The translations under genes were made by a program, and so were the position numbers. A model generated the notes under the pieces. The model saw nothing but the letters and a program-made list of their open reading frames with translations. It made no database searches and was not told where the DNA came from. DNA of 64,000 bases from JAGOCV01 sp049445855. GTDB lineage: Bacteria > Pseudomonadota > Gammaproteobacteria > Burkholderiales > Burkholderiaceae_C. The stretch's first letter is position 1, and every line of letters starts with the position of its first letter. Where the stretch lies: NCBI RefSeq assembly GCF_049445855.1, contig NZ_JBMSDV010000006.1, positions 62,001 to 126,000 of the forward strand. The letters run 5' to 3'. Shown one piece after another: positions 42,094 to 59,682 of this stretch.

Positions 42094-43386
42094 TTGAAGA
42101 CGTCTCCAGCACCACGGCCTCTCGTCGTCCCCGCCGTCCCTGCCGCGCCCGCGGTGCTTGTCAGCGTGTTCGTGAGCCTGTTCCTGGCGCTGGCCACGCC
42201 GCTCACGCACGCCGAACCACAAGCTGAGCGACTCGGCTCTGCGCAGGGCTACCCGGTGGCCCCGACCATCGCCAATTTCGTCGACGAACCGTACCGCGTC
42301 GGTACATGGTCTGCGGGCGACACGGTGCCCGGCGCACCGGTCCGCAAGGTGCCGCGCGGCGAATCTGCCACGCCCTTGCCCGCGCTTGCCGCGCCCCCCG
42401 TCGTGCGCTACCGCTTCCGCAACCTGGGCTACACGCTCGACGAATACCTCGACCGACAGCGCGTCACAGGCGTGCTCATCCTGAAGCACGGCCAGATCGT
42501 CACCGAGCGCTACCGCTACGCCCGTGGTACCGATTCACGCTTCCTCTCGTTCTCGATGGCCAAGAGCGTCATCTCGCTGCTCGTGGGCGCGGCCGTCGAG
42601 CGCGGTGCCATCGCGAGCCTCGACGACCCGGCAGAGAAGTACGCCAGGGAACTGGCCGGAAGCGCGTACGGCGGCACGCCCATCCGTGCACTGCTGCGCA
42701 TGGCGTCCGGCGTGCGCTTCAGCGAACGCTACGACGGCAACGACGACATCTCGCGCCTGAGCCGCGCGGGCATGGACAACGCACCCGGCACGCTGGCCGT
42801 GCTGCGCAGCCTGAACGACCGCGCGGCTGCGCCGGGCGAGCGCTTTGCCTACTCCAGCGCGGAGACCATGGTGCTCGGCCTCGTGCTGAGCGGCGCAACC
42901 GGCCGCGACATCTCGAGCCTCACCAGCGAATGGCTCTGGCAGCCGCTCGGTGCCGAGCGTGATGCGTTCTGGGTGCTGTCCGGCGATGGCTTCGAGCGCG
43001 CCTACGGCTTCTTCAACGCCACGCTGCGCGACTGGGGCCGGCTGGGCGCGATGCTCGCGGCGGGCGGCAAGGTCGGCGACAAACAGATCGTCCCGCGCGA
43101 CTACGTGCTCGATGCCACCGAAGTCGAGCGCCAGCCCCGCGCTTTCAAGCCGGGCGTTGCCACGCGCACGGCCGGTTATGGCTACCAGTTCTGGCTTTAC
43201 CCGACCAGCTTCGCGCTGCAGGGTGTCTACGGCCAGGCCATCTTTGTGCAGCCTTCCAGCGGCATCGTCATGGTGCACACTGCCGTCTACGAACATCCCA
43301 CCGGTGTCAGCGACCCGCAGCCCTGGATGGAGCGCTACGCCCTGTGGCAAGGCGTGCTGCGCTCGCTGGGCGGAATCACGGACTGA
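42094..43386 (+). CDS. Class C beta-lactamase-like serine hydrolase, exported
   Basis: A 430-residue serine hydrolase. A hydrophobic N-terminal segment (VLVSVFVSLFLALATPLTHA) is a likely signal peptide. The nucleophile lies in FSMAKSV (Ser154, Lys157, the SxxK motif). The tyrosine motif is YSS (Tyr253) instead of the usual YxN. The natural substrate is unknown; such proteins include esterases and amide hydrolases as well as lactamases. It stands in the uracil operon between the permease and codA, after AGGAG, which suggests a role in substrate release outside the cytoplasm, but this is only inferred. Confidence 0.8.
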   Translation: MKTSPAPRPLVVPAVPAAPAVLVSVFVSLFLALATPLTHAEPQAERLGSAQGYPVAPTIANFVDEPYRVGTWSAGDTVPGAPVRKVPRGESATPLPALAAPPVVRYRFRNLGYTLDEYLDRQRVTGVLILKHGQIVTERYRYARGTDSRFLSFSMAKSVISLLVGAAVERGAIASLDDPAEKYARELAGSAYGGTPIRALLRMASGVRFSERYDGNDDISRLSRAGMDNAPGTLAVLRSLNDRAAAPGERFAYSSAETMVLGLVLSGATGRDISSLTSEWLWQPLGAERDAFWVLSGDGFERAYGFFNATLRDWGRLGAMLAAGGKVGDKQIVPRDYVLDATEVERQPRAFKPGVATRTAGYGYQFWLYPTSFALQGVYGQAIFVQPSSGIVMVHTAVYEHPTGVSDPQPWMERYALWQGVLRSLGGITD

Positions 43387-43392
43387 AATCAC

Positions 43393-44664
43393 ATGCTCGA
43401 CCTGCTCATCAAGAACGCCACCCTCCCCGACGGCCGCAAGGACATCTCCGTCGCCGTGCAGGGCGGGCGCATCGCCGAAGTCACGGCCGGACTTTCGGCG
43501 CCGGCGCACGAAACCGTCGATGCGCAGGGCATGCTGCTCTCGCCGCCCTTCGTGGACCCGCACTTCCACATGGACGCGACGCTCAGCTACGGCCTGCCGC
43601 GCGTGAACCAGAGCGGCACGCTGCTCGAAGGCATCGCGCTGTGGGGTGAACTGAAGCCGCTGCTGACCATGGAAGCACTGGTCGAACGCGCCCTCGCCTA
43701 TTGCGACTGGGCCGTCGCCAAGGGCCTGCTGGCCATCCGCAGCCATGTGGACACGAGCGACCCGAGCCTGCTGCCCGTGCAGGCGCTGCTCGACGTGAAG
43801 AAGCGCGTGGCGCCCTACATCGACCTGCAACTCGTCGCGTTTCCGCAGGACGGCGTGCTCAGGACGAAAGGTGGTATCGACAGCCTGACACGCGCGCTCG
43901 ACCTGGGCGTGGACGTCGTCGGCGGAATTCCCCATTTCGAACGCACCATGGCCGACGGTGCCGCCAGCGTGAAGCTGCTGTGCGAGCTGGCCGCCGAACG
44001 CGGCAAGCTGGTCGACATGCATTGCGACGAGAGCGACGACCCGCTGTCACGCCACATCGAGACGCTGGCGTACGAAGCGCAGCGCCTGGGCCTGCAGGGC
44101 CGCGTGAACGGCAGTCATTGCACCTCCATGCACAGCATGGACAACTACTACGTCAGCAAGCTGCTGCCGCTCATCGCGGAGAGCGGCGTCAGCGTCATCG
44201 CCAATCCTCTGATCAACATCACGCTGCAGGGCCGCCACGACACCTACCCCAAGCGCCGCGGCATGACGCGCGTACCCGAACTCATGGCCGCCGGCGTGAA
44301 CGTCGCCTTCGGCCACGACTGCGTGATGGACCCGTGGTACGGCATGGGCTCCGGCGACATGCTCGAAGTCGCGCACATGGGCCTGCATGTGGCGCAGATG
44401 ACCAGCCAGGCCGGCATCCGCGCCTGCTTCGACGCGGTGACGGCCAACGCCGCGAAGGTGATGCACCTGCCGGGTTACGGCATCGATGCGGGTTGCGACG
44501 CAAGCTTCGTGCTGCTGCAGGCGCGCGATACCGTGGAAGCCATCCGCCTGCGCGCGACCCGGTTGAAAGTCTGGAAGAGCGGCAAGCTGCTGGCGCAATC
44601 GCCTGCGACGGCCGTGCAACTGCATCTGCCGGGAAGAAGCAGTCAGGTGTCGTTCCTGCGGTGA
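43393..44664 (+). CDS. codA: Cytosine deaminase CodA-like amidohydrolase
   Basis: Metal-dependent amidohydrolase of 423 residues, closely parallel to Escherichia coli CodA along its whole length. Metal ligands are His57 and His59 (PHFHMD), His210 with catalytic Glu213 (HCDE), His242 (SHCTSMHS) and Asp309 (GHDCVMDPWY). NQSGTLLEGI, YIDLQLVAFPQDG and DTYPKRRGMTRV are shared with CodA. It would supply uracil from cytosine to Upp and Urc1/Urc4. Isoguanine or related substrates cannot be excluded. Confidence 0.85.
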   Translation: MLDLLIKNATLPDGRKDISVAVQGGRIAEVTAGLSAPAHETVDAQGMLLSPPFVDPHFHMDATLSYGLPRVNQSGTLLEGIALWGELKPLLTMEALVERALAYCDWAVAKGLLAIRSHVDTSDPSLLPVQALLDVKKRVAPYIDLQLVAFPQDGVLRTKGGIDSLTRALDLGVDVVGGIPHFERTMADGAASVKLLCELAAERGKLVDMHCDESDDPLSRHIETLAYEAQRLGLQGRVNGSHCTSMHSMDNYYVSKLLPLIAESGVSVIANPLINITLQGRHDTYPKRRGMTRVPELMAAGVNVAFGHDCVMDPWYGMGSGDMLEVAHMGLHVAQMTSQAGIRACFDAVTANAAKVMHLPGYGIDAGCDASFVLLQARDTVEAIRLRATRLKVWKSGKLLAQSPATAVQLHLPGRSSQVSFLR

Positions 44665-44844
44665 CGCCGGCGCACCCCGGCCTCGCAGCCGCCCCTCGCA
44701 GTGCATGGTCGCGTCAGCAATGCAAGCCAACGGCCTACGCCGCTGATTCTCGCTGGCTGACATCCAATCCCGGTCAGTCCTTCTAATCTCTGCGATATTG
44801 GGCTGCAGTCTTGCCGGGTGCAGCATCGTTGGGAGTACGGACCG

Positions 44845-45669
44845 ATGCTGAAGATCGACCCACTGCTGCAATCCTACGGGAGTGTTCCCACGATTCCCCG
44901 TGTCATGGCGCATCTGCTGACCGAGCTTGATCAGCCAGCTCCCGACATGGACCGGATCAAGCGCTTCTTCGCCGCAGACCCGGGCCTTACCTGCCGGATC
45001 CTGCAAGTCGCCAACGCGGCGAACGACGGACCTGACCAGGTGGCCGGTACCGACGAGGCCGTGGATCTTCTCGGGCTGACGAACCTGCACATGCTGGGCC
45101 GTACCGTGGCCGAGGCTGCACCGTTCATCGTCGTGCCGGGCATCAACCTCCGGCAGTTCTGGCGCATCAGCCTCAACACGGCCAAAGTGTCGCGCTCACT
45201 CGCGCAACGCGTGGAGATCGACCCCACCACTGCGTTCACCTCTGGAATGATCCATGCGGTCGGCGAGGTGATCATGCATCTGGGCATGCCCTACGAAATG
45301 CGCATCCTCGACGAGCGGGTGCAGCCGTTCCGTTTCGGCCGCGCCCGGGCCGAGGAAAAGATCTTCGGCTATTCCTACGCCACCGTGGCGGCAGAGTTCG
45401 CGAGGAAATGGCGCTTTCCGGACACGATCATCGTCGCGCTGAGGAACCTGCCGCAGCCTTTTGCGGGCGGCCTCTATGACCCGCTCATCGGCGTCCTGCA
45501 TCTGGCGGCGTGGCGAGCCCGTGCGCTGGAAGCCCAGTTCACGCCCGAGAAATATGCGTCGCAATTCCCGTACGAGATCGGGTGGGCGCTTCAGCTGGAC
45601 ATCGATGCCGTCCTGGAGCAGGAGGCCATCGACTGGCATTCGACCCGGGATTCGAACGACACGGACTGA
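44845..45669 (+). CDS. HDOD domain protein
   Basis: A 274-residue protein consisting mainly of an HDOD domain, a degenerate HD hydrolase fold used in signalling. Typical segments are VPTIPRVMAHLLTELDQPAPDMDRIKRFFAADPGLTCRILQVANAA, TDEAVDLLGLTNLHMLGR and ASGMIHAVGEVIMHLG-like TSGMIHAVGEVIMHLG. The catalytic HD pair is absent as expected. The ATG at 44845 follows GGGAG. It appears to be a single-gene unit. Confidence 0.85.
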   Translation: MLKIDPLLQSYGSVPTIPRVMAHLLTELDQPAPDMDRIKRFFAADPGLTCRILQVANAANDGPDQVAGTDEAVDLLGLTNLHMLGRTVAEAAPFIVVPGINLRQFWRISLNTAKVSRSLAQRVEIDPTTAFTSGMIHAVGEVIMHLGMPYEMRILDERVQPFRFGRARAEEKIFGYSYATVAAEFARKWRFPDTIIVALRNLPQPFAGGLYDPLIGVLHLAAWRARALEAQFTPEKYASQFPYEIGWALQLDIDAVLEQEAIDWHSTRDSNDTD

Positions 45670-45673
45670 CAAC

Positions 45674-46153
45674 CTAACCGCGCCACGCCTTCTCGATGGC
45701 CGCGACGTCGATCTTGCGCATCGTCATCATCGCGTCGAAGGCGCGCTTGGCCGCTGCGCGATCCGGGTCGGTGAAAGCCTGCGTGAGCACGCGCGGCGTG
45801 ATCTGCCACGACAGGCCCCATTTGTCCTTGCACCAGCCGCATTCGCTTTCCTGCCCGCCGTTGCCGACGATGGCGTTCCACAGCCGGTCCGTTTCGGCCT
45901 GGTCATCGGTGGCGATCTGGAACGAGAACGCCTCGCTGTGCTTGAACACCGGGCCGCCGTTCAGGCCGATGCATGGAATGCCGTACACGGTGAACTCCAC
46001 CGTGAGCACGTCGCCCTGCTTGCCGTCCGGATAGTCGTTGGGCGCGTGGTGCACGGCCTTCACTTCACTGTCGGGAAAGGTCTTCGCGTAGAACTGCGCC
46101 GCCTCGAGCGCCGCGCCGTCATACCAGAGGCAGATGGTGTTCTTGGGAATCAT
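45674..46153 (-). CDS. VOC family protein (PhnB/3-demethylubiquinone methyltransferase-like fold)
   Basis: A 159-residue glyoxalase/VOC-fold protein. The motif NTICLWYDGAALEAAQFYAKTFPDSEV, the middle PCIGLNGGPVFKHSEAFSFQIATDDQAETDRLWNAI and CGWCKDKWGLSWQITPR match the PhnB-like subgroup of uncertain activity. I use the ATG at 46153 (MIPKNTICL); the longer frame adds an implausible leader. It converges on the HDOD gene with only four bases between stops. Confidence 0.85.
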   Translation of the reverse strand: MIPKNTICLWYDGAALEAAQFYAKTFPDSEVKAVHHAPNDYPDGKQGDVLTVEFTVYGIPCIGLNGGPVFKHSEAFSFQIATDDQAETDRLWNAIVGNGGQESECGWCKDKWGLSWQITPRVLTQAFTDPDRAAAKRAFDAMMTMRKIDVAAIEKAWRG

Positions 46154-46267
46154 CGGTAATCTCCATTCTTGCGGGCCGCAGATTGTGTTCCGGGGTCCTC
46201 CGGCAGCTTGCGATCCTGTCGCAACCGGCACTGTAGGACGAGGGCGACGTTACACCTGCCCGGTCAG

Positions 46268-46370
46268 ATGCGTATCGAGTTCCACCCCGAATCGACCGAA
46301 CCGGTTCCGTTCGTGCGCTGCTACTGCTCGATCTGCCGCAAGACGGCAGGCACGGGCGGCTACGGCGTCA
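46268..46370 (+). pseudogene. Fragment of a GFA-family (glutathione-dependent formaldehyde-activating-like) protein
   Basis: The frame from 46268 reads MRIEFHPESTEPVPFVRCY then CSICRKTAGTGGYGV, which is the zinc-binding N-terminal part of GFA-domain proteins (RCYCSICRKTAG). The first CxCG motif is missing upstream, and the frame turns non-homologous where it meets the 3' end of the MFS gene. A truncated, non-functional remnant is the simplest reading. Confidence 0.6.
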
Positions 46371-47669
46371 CCGCCGCGCGTGCACCCGGTACAGAAAGTA
46401 CTGTGCGATCACGCCAATCGCCGTCCACCCCAGCATCTGCATCGCGAGGTTGACCGAAGCGGTGTGCTGCACCAGCCCGACGACGAAGCCGCCGAACGCG
46501 CCCGTCACCTGTTGCAGCAACCCCGCCACTGCCGCCGCAGAACCGGCCAGCACCGGGATCACGCCCACGGTGCCCGCCAGCGTGGGCGGCACGAGCAGGC
46601 CGTGGCCGATGCCCATGAACGCAATGGCAATGGCGAGCGCCACCGGTGTGTTCAAACCTGCCAGCCCCAGCACGAGCAGCAGCGCCATGGCGAACACCGT
46701 GGCGGACTGGCCGATGTTCATCAGGAAATGGTCGCCGCGTGTATGGATGAGCCGCGTGACGAGGATGTTGCCGACGATGTAGGCAATCGGCAGGCTCATC
46801 ATGTACCAGCCGATCTGCTCCGGCGTGACGCCGTAGCCGGCCAGCAGCAGCGGTGCGCCACCGAGGAAGGTATAGAACGTCGCCGCGCAGGACGAGAGCA
46901 TGCCCACGTACAGCAGGAACGCCTTGTGCTTCAGCAGCGTGCCGTAGCCCGCCAGCAATGCCTTGAGGCCGCCCGGAATGGCGGCAGGTGCGGCACCGGG
47001 TGCAGCACCCGCCCCCGCGCCCGCCCCCGCAGACGCAGACGCCAGCCGTCCCGCAGGCAGGATGCGCCAGGTGGCCACAGCCAGCAGTGCGGCCGCACAA
47101 GCCATGAGCACGAAGGTGGACTGCCAGCCCAGCCGCACATGCATCTGCCCGCCCAGCACAAGCGCGGTGGGCGGGCACACGCCCATGGTCATGCCGACGA
47201 AAGCCATCATGCGGGTGCGCGCGGCACCGGCATACAGGTCCTGCACCATCGCGCGGCCGACCACCATGCCGGCGGCAGCGCCCGCGCCCTGCAGCGCGCG
47301 GGCAAGCGTCAGCGTCCAGACGTTGGGCGACGACGCACCGAGCAGGGAGCCCGCCAGGAAGATGACGAGGCCGGCGAGCAACACCGGCTTGCGGCCGATG
47401 CGGTCCGACAGCGGGCCGTGCACCAGCTGCAGGCCACCGTAGGTGGCGACGAACACGCTGAAGCTGAGTTGCACCTGCGCCTGCGACGCGCCGAAGATGC
47501 GCGGCCAGTCGAGCATCGACGGCAGGCAGATGGTCATGGCCAGCAAGCCGAGCGCCATCTGCGCCACCAGGGTGACGGTCAGCCAGCGCGAATGCCTTGG
47601 CGTGGGCGTGGAGGAAGCGACGTCGGGAGAAGGAGCCTGCGGACGTTCAGGCGGATTGGCATCATTCAT
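46368..47669 (-). CDS. MFS drug-resistance transporter, Bcr/CflA type
   Basis: Inner-membrane major facilitator of 433 residues with 12 hydrophobic segments. The loop 2-3 motif GPLSDRIGRKPVLLAG, the acidic start ICLPSMLDWPRIFGASQAQVQLS, and RALQGAGAAAGMVVGRAMVQDLY match the Bcr/CflA subfamily, which exports drugs or small metabolites. The central cytoplasmic loop carries a simple Ala/Gly/Pro repeat (SAGAGAGAGAAPGAAPAA). The 3' end has overwritten a GFA-family gene fragment on the other strand. Confidence 0.88.
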   Translation of the reverse strand: MNDANPPERPQAPSPDVASSTPTPRHSRWLTVTLVAQMALGLLAMTICLPSMLDWPRIFGASQAQVQLSFSVFVATYGGLQLVHGPLSDRIGRKPVLLAGLVIFLAGSLLGASSPNVWTLTLARALQGAGAAAGMVVGRAMVQDLYAGAARTRMMAFVGMTMGVCPPTALVLGGQMHVRLGWQSTFVLMACAAALLAVATWRILPAGRLASASAGAGAGAGAAPGAAPAAIPGGLKALLAGYGTLLKHKAFLLYVGMLSSCAATFYTFLGGAPLLLAGYGVTPEQIGWYMMSLPIAYIVGNILVTRLIHTRGDHFLMNIGQSATVFAMALLLVLGLAGLNTPVALAIAIAFMGIGHGLLVPPTLAGTVGVIPVLAGSAAAVAGLLQQVTGAFGGFVVGLVQHTASVNLAMQMLGWTAIGVIAQYFLYRVHARR

Positions 47670-47723
47670 CGGAAGCCGCTATTGTCCACGCGTGAGACGA
47701 TGGCTGCATCCGGAGGAACCTGC

Positions 47724-48194
<471 letters not shown>

Positions 48195-48234
48195 TACCGC
48201 TTCTTCACCGCAAAGTCACCGTCGCTCACGGCGT

Positions 48235-48263
48235 TTGATACGCCCGGAACGGCTGGTTACAAC
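48235..48263 (+). promoter_or_regulatory. Promoter of signalling module A
   Basis: TTGATA (48235-48240), 17-base spacer, TACAAC (48258-48263). The same arrangement, including GGTTACAA around the -10, occurs before module B. The module A start codon is at 48290. Confidence 0.6.
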
Positions 48264-48289
48264 GGGCCCAACTGGAGGACGGGGCTCAT

Positions 48290-50380
<2,091 letters not shown>

Positions 50381-50383
50381 GCG

Positions 50384-53911
<3,528 letters not shown>

Positions 53912-53932
53912 AGACAGTGAACCCCGCCGCTA

Positions 53933-53961
53933 TTGAAGGGACTGAGGTATTTGGTTACAAA
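53933..53961 (+). promoter_or_regulatory. Promoter of signalling module B
   Basis: TTGAAG (53933-53938), 17-base spacer, TACAAA (53956-53961), matching the module A promoter in spacing and in the GGTTACAA context. The next start codon is at 53991, so module B can be expressed independently of module A. Confidence 0.55.
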
Positions 53962-53990
53962 CGAGCCACTGGTTGTACAACAGGGCTCCC

Positions 53991-56052
<2,062 letters not shown>

Positions 56053-56066
<14 letters not shown>

Positions 56067-59000
56067 CCCCTTGCCGAGCCGCTGGCAGACCTTCGTGGCC
56101 ATCACCGGCGCGGTGCTGGTGGTGTGCGCGGCCGCCTACCTGCTGTGGGTCAACCACCGCACCCACGCCCAGCTGAACGAACAGCTCGACGCCGCCCAGG
56201 CCAGCGCGCAACTGCGCTTCGAGAACTGGCTGGACGTGCGCACCGACCGCGCCCACCAGTGGGCCGTGCAGCAGGAAACGCGCGAGCTGCTGCGCACGCT
56301 GCGCGCCATCGAAACGCCCACCGCCGCGCAGCTCACCCACCACCCGCTGCACCTGAAGTTCCGCGAGATGTTCGCGCGCGAAGAGTTGCGCGACTCGTCG
56401 TCTTCCTCGTACTTCCTGCTCAACGCGAACGGCATCGTGCTCGGCTCTTCGCTGGGTGAGGAACAGGTGGGCCACATCAGCCTGCTGTGGAAGGAGCTCG
56501 AATTCGTCGAGCAGATCAAGACGCGCGGTGCGGCGCTCAGCCCGCTGCTGCAGTCCGACCTGACCATCCAGAGCGGCGTGACGCTCGACGGCCGGCCGGT
56601 CACGCTGTTCGCCGGGGTGCCCATCTACCTGGACACGCCGGAGCCGGCGGGCTACTTCATCATGCGGCTGTTCCCGGTGAGCCTGCTCATCGAGCAGGGC
56701 CGCGCGCATTTCGGCACGCACGGCAGCAGCTATCTGGTGGACCGTGTCGGCCGCCTGCACGCCGACCAGTCCTGGCTCAACCTCGATCTGGAGCGCCACG
56801 GCCTGCACAGCGAACCGTTCCGCGGCCGCTCGTTTTTCTTCGCGCGCGACCCGGGCCACGACGTGCTGAAGAAACCCGCGCCCCAGGACCGCGCGAGCCT
56901 GCCGCTCATCCAGTCGGTGCAGGGGTTGCAGAAAGGCCTGGGCCGCAGCCTGGAGCCATACCGCAACCTGCGCGGGCAGGAAGTGGTGGGTGCCTGGGCC
57001 TGGAGCGGCAAGCTCGGCCTGGGCGTCATCACCGAGCTGCCTGCGTCCGAAGCTTTTGCGCCGATGACGCTCGCCTGGCGGCATGTGCTGCTGGCTGCGG
57101 TCGGTGTCGGCGTGTTGACGGTGCTGCTGCTCGCCCTGGGCCTGCTGCGCCTGTCGGGCCGGCTGCGCGTCGCGCTGGAAGATGCCGAGTCCGGCACCCG
57201 GGCAAAGTCGCAGTTCCTGGCCAACATGAGCCACGAGATCCGCACACCGCTCAATGCCGTGCTGGGCATGACGCAGCTCGTGCTCAAAAGCCCGCTGGAA
57301 GAGCGGCAGCGCAACTACCTGGAAAAGAGCCTCAATGCCGGGCGGCATCTGCTGGGCGTCATCAACGACATCCTCGACTTCTCGAAGATCGAGGCCGGCA
57401 AGCTCGGCATCGAGAACGTGGACTTCGAGCTCGAACAGGTGCTGGCCGGCATCGGCGACCTGATCAGCGAGAAAGCCAGCGCCAAGCACCTGGAAGTCGT
57501 CATCGACGTGGACCCGCGCGTGCCGCGCATGCTGCAGGGCGACCCGGTGCGGCTGGGCCAGATCTACGCCAACTTCGCCAGCAACGCGGTCAAGTTCACC
57601 GAGCAGGGCGAGATCGCCATCATCGTGCGCGTGGCCGAAGACCGCGAAGACGAAGTCGTGCTGCACAGCGCCATCCGCGACACCGGCATCGGCATCTCGC
57701 CCGAACAATGCGCCCTGCTCTTCCAGTCGTTCCAGCAGGCGGACGAATCGACCACGCGCAAGTTCGGCGGCACCGGGCTGGGGCTGGCCATCTCCAGGCA
57801 ACTGGCGCAGCTGATGGGCGGCGACGTCGGCGTCGACAGCGAACCCGGCAAGGGCTCCACGTTCTGGTTCACTGTCAGGCTCAAAAAGTCCACGCAGCAA
57901 GCGCGCGAACTGGCGTTTGTGCACGGCGGCAACACGGCCGGCCGCCGCGTGCTGGTGGTGGACGACAGCGAACACGCCTGCACCGTCACCGCCGCCATGC
58001 TGGAAGGCATGAAGTTCGACGTATCGCTCACGCATTCGGGCGCGCAGGCGCTGAAGATGATCGTGGACGCCGACCGCCAGTCGCGCGGCTTCGACGCGCT
58101 GGTGGTGGACTGGCAGATGCCCGAGATCAACGGCATCGAAGTCGTGCGCCGCATGCATGCCTTGCCGCTGTCGTCGCAACCCGAGGCGCTGCTCGTCACC
58201 GCCTTCAACCGCGAAGAAGTCATCCAGAGCGCGCGGGCGGCGGGCATCCACGATGTGCTCATCAAGCCCTTCAGCGCGTCGCTGATGTTCGACGCGTTGT
58301 CGGAAATCTTCGGCCACCCGCACGGTGAAGACGCGCCCCGCGCCGTGTCGGGCCCGGCACCGGAAGGCGATGCCTTCAAGGGCACACGCGTGCTGCTGGT
58401 GGAAGACAACGCCGCCAACCAGGAAGTGGCCGCCGGCCTGCTGGAGCTGCGCGGTGTGGTGGTCGAGATCGCCAACAACGGCCAGAAAGCGCTCGACCGC
58501 CTGCGCGAAGCGCCCGCGCAGCATTGGGACATCGTCTTCATGGACATGCAGATGCCCGTGATGGACGGCCTCACCGCCACACAGGAAATCCGCAAACTCG
58601 AACGGCACCGCTCGCTGCCCATCGTCGCCATGACCGCCAACGCCTTCGAAGGCGACCGCGAGCGCTGCCTGGCCGCCGGCATGAACGACCACGTGCCCAA
58701 GCCGATTGACGAAGCCGTGCTGTTCTCGACGCTCGCTAAGTGGACGGTGGGCCGGCGTGCCGAGGCAGGTGCGGTTGGCCATGCACCGCCGCCTGAACGC
58801 ACGGCGGACACCACGACGGCACCTGCTGCGGCCCCCACCCCCGCGCCAACATCAGAAGGCCCCGACGCCTGGACCCGCGAATCCATCGACGCCATGGAAG
58901 CGCTGGACGCTGCGTCATCACACGACGTGCGTGCGTCGCTCGGCGTCATCTCCGGCTACGCCGGCCTGCTGCAACGCAAGTTCCCCGACAAAGTGTCCGG

Positions 59001-59607
59001 CCAGGTCCACGACCACGTGGAAGCCATGCGCGAAACCGCCATCGAAACCACCAGCCTCGTCAGCGCCTGGCGCGAAACCGCCAAGCTGCTGCGCACGCCC
59101 CTCGTCATCACCGACGTGGACATGCGGGCAGCAGCGCGGGCCGCCATCGCGGAAATCGAGGCCAAGGTGCTGCCGAAACCGGGCGAGCCGCCGTTTATTT
59201 TCGAGGTGTCGGGCATCGATTCGCTGCCCGTCGTCAAAGGCGACGCGCGGTTGCTGCAGCGGCTATGGCGCGAGCTGCTGGCGAATGCACGACAGGCGAC
59301 GGCGGGCGTCGAAAGGCCGGAAATCAGCGTGTCGTTTGCAGAGTCCGGCGAAGGCGATGCGCGCGAGCTTGTGTTTGCGGTGACGGACAACGGCATCGGC
59401 TGGCCCGCCAAGGGGATGGACCGGCTGTTCAAACCGCTGCAGAAGCTGCATGGGGAAGCGTTTGGGGGCGGGTTCGGGTTGGGGTTGTTTGTGGCGCGGC
59501 AGATTGTGGGGCGGCATGGGGGCGAAATTATTGCTACAACGCCGGAGAACACGGTTGATTCAAAGCGACGCAATGGAGTCGCGCTGACGAAATTCACTCT
59601 CAAATAG
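56053..59607 (+). CDS. Hybrid histidine kinase with two kinase cores, copy B
   Basis: Paralogue of the 50384 gene, 1184 residues: transmembrane segment (about 13-32), Cache-like periplasmic sensor, second transmembrane segment (about 345-365), first core with His394, receivers with Asp686 (VVDWQMPEING) and Asp831 (FMDMQMPVMDG), an Ala/Pro/Thr-rich linker, and a second core with His957 (SSHDVRASLGVISGY), LLANARQ, DNGIGW and FGLGLFVARQ. The sensor differs from copy A in scattered positions, so the two may read related signals. The last 200 bases are noticeably less codon-biased. Confidence 0.9.
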
Positions 59608-59611
59608 AAAT

Positions 59612-59639
59612 TTGAGTCTCATATTCACCAAGCTACTAA
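59612..59639 (+). promoter_or_regulatory. Possible promoter of the KAP NTPase gene
   Basis: TTGAGT (59612-59617) and TACTAA (59634-59639) are spaced by 16 bases in the AT-rich gap after module B. A strong GGAGGG site lies at 59672-59677 before the ATG at 59683. Confidence 0.45.
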
Positions 59640-59682
59640 ACGCCACATTCTCCATTGGAAAGCAAAAAAATGGAGGGAAAAA

